Source of the DNA: an uncultured Acetatifactor sp.
GTDB lineage: Bacteria; Bacillota; Clostridia; Lachnospirales; Lachnospiraceae
Direction of reading: 5' to 3'
DNA length: 64,000 nucleotides
Assembly (NCBI GenBank): GCA_947594835.1
Contig: CANQEH010000004.1
Span: 62,001-126,000 of the forward strand
Of this stretch, positions 61,604-64,000 are shown piece by piece (position 1 is the stretch's first letter; the number at the start of each line of letters is the position of its first letter). Made by a program: the position numbers and the translations under genes. The notes below the pieces were generated by a model. It had not been told where the DNA came from. It did not search any database and saw only the letters and a program-made list of their open reading frames with translations.

Positions 61604-62092
61604 ATGGAAATAGAACGGAAATTTACGATCAAACACCTTCCTGCAGATTTAGAGCGTTACCCTTTCCATCAGGTGGAGCAGGGTTATTTGTGCACTGCCC
61701 CTGTGGTGCGGATCCGCCGGGAGGACGAAGACTATTATCTGACCTATAAGGGCAGCGGCATGATGGCCCGGGAAGAATATAATCTCCCCCTGACCAAGGA
61801 GGCCTACTGCCATCTGCTCCAAAAAATTGACGGCAAGCTGATCTCCAAGCGCCGCTATTTCATCCCCCTGACCGATCCCCAGGTGCAGGACGGATCCCCC
61901 AAGCCGCCCAAGGGCTACAGCCTGACCATCGACCTGGACGTGTTCGACCCGCCCTTTGCCCCTCTGGTCATGGCAGAAGTAGAATTTGGCAGCACGGAGG
62001 CCGCGGAAGCCTTCCTGCCCCCCGATTGGTTTGACGAGGACGTAACTTACCGGCAGGAGTACCACAATTCCTATATGGCCCTCAAGGGCTGA
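61604..62092 (+). CDS. CYTH-domain protein
   Basis: 162 residues from the ATG at 61604 (AAAGGGAAAAAACA upstream). The N-terminal MEIERKF is the ExExK signature of CYTH/triphosphate-tunnel enzymes; alternating charged strands follow (VVRIRREDEDYYLTYKG, LISKRRYFI, MAEVEFGS), with the tunnel Arg, Lys and Glu present. Bacterial members hydrolyse inorganic triphosphate or similar substrates; some relatives make cAMP. The substrate is not evident. Transcribed alone on the plus strand. Confidence 0.88.
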   Translation: MEIERKFTIKHLPADLERYPFHQVEQGYLCTAPVVRIRREDEDYYLTYKGSGMMAREEYNLPLTKEAYCHLLQKIDGKLISKRRYFIPLTDPQVQDGSPKPPKGYSLTIDLDVFDPPFAPLVMAEVEFGSTEAAEAFLPPDWFDEDVTYRQEYHNSYMALKG

Positions 62093-62517
62093 CGCCCTTC
62101 TCTCCTCAGACTGGCAAAGTCCCCGCCCCAGCACAGCGGCAGGATATTACTTCCCAGCCTGGCCTTTTCATAGCGCCGAAAAACTATATGGCCTCCAGCG
62201 AATCCTTGGATTCCCTGCTGTCACAGGGCTATACCACCTGCGGAAACTGCTTCCAGTAAATTTCATCGTATCCGTGCGGAAAACTGTGACATCATTCCCA
62301 GGAGAAACCAGATGTGTAGATCATTGAAAAAAGATGATATTATCCAGCACAAAAAGTGTGCGATAAAAAAGTGAACCATCAGTTAAGTTGATTATCGTGA
62401 CAAAATCTGTGTCCAATATGACAACGCAACATAGAACGGGCCGAATTTTTCGTGGATAAAAAACGGGAGAAACACTTGTTTTCAAGCGCTTCTCCCGTTT
62501 TACCCACTTCCTGCAAA
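62093..62517. other. Intergenic region with a possible gene remnant
   Basis: 425 bp. At 62185-62260 a start-less plus-strand frame reads KNYMASSESLDSLLSQGY then TTCGNC and a stop, similar to the end of Ada-type zinc modules (YRPCKRC-like, from memory). The rest is AT-rich, with a 20-codon frame at about 62312 behind AGGAG and the tRNA-Leu terminator at 62456-62502. No gene can be supported. Confidence 0.4.
62456..62502 (-). terminator. Terminator of tRNA-Leu
   Basis: AAAACGGGAGAA pairs with TTCTCCCGTTTT, closed by a GCTTG...CAAG inner stem, then TTTTTTAT on the minus strand. Confidence 0.88.
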
Positions 62518-62598
62518 TGCGGATAACAGGACTTGAACCTGCACGTCGTAGACACCAGAACCTAAATCTGGCGCGTCTGCCAATTCCGCCATATCCGC
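62518..62598 (-). tRNA. tRNA-Leu (anticodon UAG)
   Basis: 81-nt cloverleaf on the minus strand. Acceptor GCGGATA pairs with TATCCGC, discriminator A. The anticodon loop TTTAGGT sits between CCAGA and TCTGG. A 13-nt variable arm makes it a class II tRNA. T-arm CAGGTTCAAGTCCTG. The 3' CCA is not encoded. Confidence 0.95.
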
Positions 62599-62629
62599 AG
62601 AGGATGCCGCCTTGGGCTGCATCTTTTTT

Positions 62630-62659
62630 ATTATATCCGCAGGGCGCAGCCCTTGTCAA
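62630..62659 (-). promoter_or_regulatory. Promoter of tRNA-Leu
   Basis: -35 TTGACA (62654-62659), 18-bp spacer, -10 TATAAT (62630-62635). The -35 overlaps the stop codon of the MATE gene. Confidence 0.8.
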
Positions 62660-63999
62660 TAGCTGCCTTCGGCGGGACTCTCCCCGATGTGCCGGATGAT
62701 CTTTTTGTTGATCCGCATCAGGAAATACGTACTCATACAGAGACTTACGATCTCCGCGATCGGGAATGCCCACCAGATCAGATTTACATTCCCGCTTAAG
62801 GAAAACAGATATGCCACAGGCAGCAGTACGCAGAGCTGTCTGGCGATGGAGACGCACATACTGTAGACGCCGTTTCCCAGCGCCTGGAATACGCTTCCCA
62901 CCACAATGCAGTAGCCCGCAAAGCAAAAGCTCAGACAGATGGTGCGCAGGGCGGGAACCCCCTGCTGCAAAAGCTCCGGCGTGGGGTTGAACAGCCCGAT
63001 CATCTGGGCCGGGAAGATTTCCATGGCGAGAACCCCTACCAGCATGATTCCCACCGCATACCGGATGCTGCTTTTCATGGCCTGCACCACCCGCTCCCTG
63101 CTGCCGGCGCCATAGTTGTACGCCACGATAGGCACCAGCCCGTTGTTTAAGCCAAACACCGGCATAAACACAAAGCTCTGCAGTTTAAAGTACACGCCGA
63201 ACACGGTCTGGGCCGTGCCGTAAGCCTCCAGGATCAGGTTCATGCCGTAAGTCATCACGCTTCCGATGGCCTGCATGATAATGGAAGGGATGCCCACCCG
63301 GTAAATGCGCAGAATCAGGCTTCCGCTGGGACGGAAGCCCTTCAGGGAAAACTTCAGTTCCCGGTTGCGTGTCAGATTGAACAGGATAGCCAGGATGGCC
63401 GCCACAATCTGTCCCACCACGGTGGCAGTGGCCGCTCCGGCCACCCCCATGCGGGGCGCCCCAAAAAGCCCAAAGATCAAAACAGGGTCTAAGATCAGAT
63501 TGATAATGGCCCCCGCCCCCTGGGTAATCATGGCATAAAAGGTCAGACCCGTAGACTGCAGCAGCCGCTCAAAGGTGGTCTGCATGAAGATCCCGATGCT
63601 TGACACACAGCAGATGGTCAGATAAACGACTCCGTACTCTCTCACCTGGGGAATCTGGCTCTGGCTGGCATAAAAGGGGCCGCTTCCGAACAGGCCCACC
63701 AGCACGAACACCAGATAGCTGAGCACTTCGATGAAAATGCCGTTCATGGCGATGGTGTTTGCCTTTGCAAAATCCTTTTCCCCCAGGGTCTTTGACAAAA
63801 ATGCGTTGATGCCCACCGCCGTTCCCGCCGACAGCGCGATCATCAGGCTCTGGATGGGAAAGGCCAAAGACACCGCCCGCAGGGCATATTCGTCTATCTG
63901 GGCCACGAAGATGCTGTCTACAATGTTGTACAGCGCCTGCACCAGCATGGAGATCATCATGGGCAGAGACATACTCAGAAGCAGCCTGTCCACCGGCAT
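62656..63999 (-). CDS. MATE-family efflux transporter (5' end outside window)
   Basis: 447 residues visible, and the frame is open at the window edge. The first visible residues (MPVDRLLLSMSLPMMISMLV) match the start of the first membrane helix, and family members usually have 10-30 more residues before it, so the true start probably lies beyond 64000. Twelve membrane segments are predicted. ALYNIVDSIFVAQ and QGAGAIINLILDPVLIFGLF are typical of the NorM/DinF group. It exports drugs or metabolites by cation antiport. The C-terminus is intact, ending just before tRNA-Leu. Confidence 0.92.
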   Translation of the reverse strand: MPVDRLLLSMSLPMMISMLVQALYNIVDSIFVAQIDEYALRAVSLAFPIQSLMIALSAGTAVGINAFLSKTLGEKDFAKANTIAMNGIFIEVLSYLVFVLVGLFGSGPFYASQSQIPQVREYGVVYLTICCVSSIGIFMQTTFERLLQSTGLTFYAMITQGAGAIINLILDPVLIFGLFGAPRMGVAGAATATVVGQIVAAILAILFNLTRNRELKFSLKGFRPSGSLILRIYRVGIPSIIMQAIGSVMTYGMNLILEAYGTAQTVFGVYFKLQSFVFMPVFGLNNGLVPIVAYNYGAGSRERVVQAMKSSIRYAVGIMLVGVLAMEIFPAQMIGLFNPTPELLQQGVPALRTICLSFCFAGYCIVVGSVFQALGNGVYSMCVSIARQLCVLLPVAYLFSLSGNVNLIWWAFPIAEIVSLCMSTYFLMRINKKIIRHIGESPAEGSY

Positions 64000-64000
64000 G

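Noticed and set aside
62321-62926. Minus-strand frame of 201 codons across tRNA-Leu
   Set aside because: It runs through the tRNA gene and its terminator and out of the MATE gene in another frame.

Overview
The window looks like chromosome from a Lachnospiraceae-type gut Firmicute (Clostridium cluster XIVa). The evidence is moderately high GC, strong AGGAGG-type ribosome-binding sites, several TTG starts, TTGACA/TATAAT promoters with 16-18 bp spacing, a CIRCE operator, and families typical of that group (DUF4317, DUF4097/DUF1700, DUF2752, Rpn nucleases, YtrA-type GntR, one-chain purL, type-2 pyrF). Most genes lie on the minus strand. No rRNA, integrase, complete insertion sequence or CRISPR array was seen. 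The species is not determined.

Layout. 1-4.5 kb: purL (3' end cut by the window edge) behind a TetR regulator and a small unknown gene. 4.6-7 kb: a large plus-strand cyclic-nucleotide-binding-domain protein, then tRNA-Trp. 7.2-10.4 kb: radA, a small conserved gene and a full-length Rpn-family nuclease. 10.4-14.4 kb: an AT-richer island with a two-component system and a BcrA-like ABC transporter, with a striking structured region between the ATPase and permease genes. 14.4-19.8 kb: thiN, clpC, an SH3 membrane protein with a repeat tail, and a zinc-ribbon protein. 19.8-23.4 kb: purEMND. 23.4-26.8 kb: M29-like aminopeptidase, small membrane proteins, pyrE. 26.9-33.5 kb: a three-gene signalling operon (REC-HD-GYP, HK-REC-HPt, HK-REC-DegV). 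33.5-36.4 kb: a FecBCD-type metal-chelate importer with a long attenuated leader. 36.5-40.2 kb: zinc-ribbon/DUF4234, DUF2752, CIRCE-controlled hsp20, DUF1700/DUF4097 with PadR.

40.3-42.6 kb: AT-rich repeat tract, small membrane protein, hydrolase, pyrF. 42.8-48.1 kb: XRE regulator, TPR lipoprotein, mscL with a zinc ribbon, DUF4317, subtilisin-like protease. 48.2-51 kb: YtrA-type regulator with its ABC transporter. 51.1-54.8 kb: decayed Rpn gene, ABC exporter, HTH-TPR regulator resembling peptide-sensing RRNPP proteins. 55-62.1 kb: GPH symporter with TetR, M18 aminopeptidase, GDP-fucose genes gmd and fcl, DJ-1 protein, CYTH protein. 62.5-64 kb: tRNA-Leu and a MATE efflux gene cut by the window edge.

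The strongest candidates for something undescribed are three. First, a hybrid histidine kinase carries a complete DegV (fatty-acid-binding) domain at its C-terminus, in an operon with a phosphorelay kinase and a c-di-GMP phosphodiesterase. Second, the ATPase-permease gap of the Bcr-like operon holds four hairpins, and the 9-nt loop of one is exactly complementary to the leader just upstream of the permease start. Third, the FecBCD operon has a promoter, a structured leader and a terminator that match no riboswitch class I recognise.
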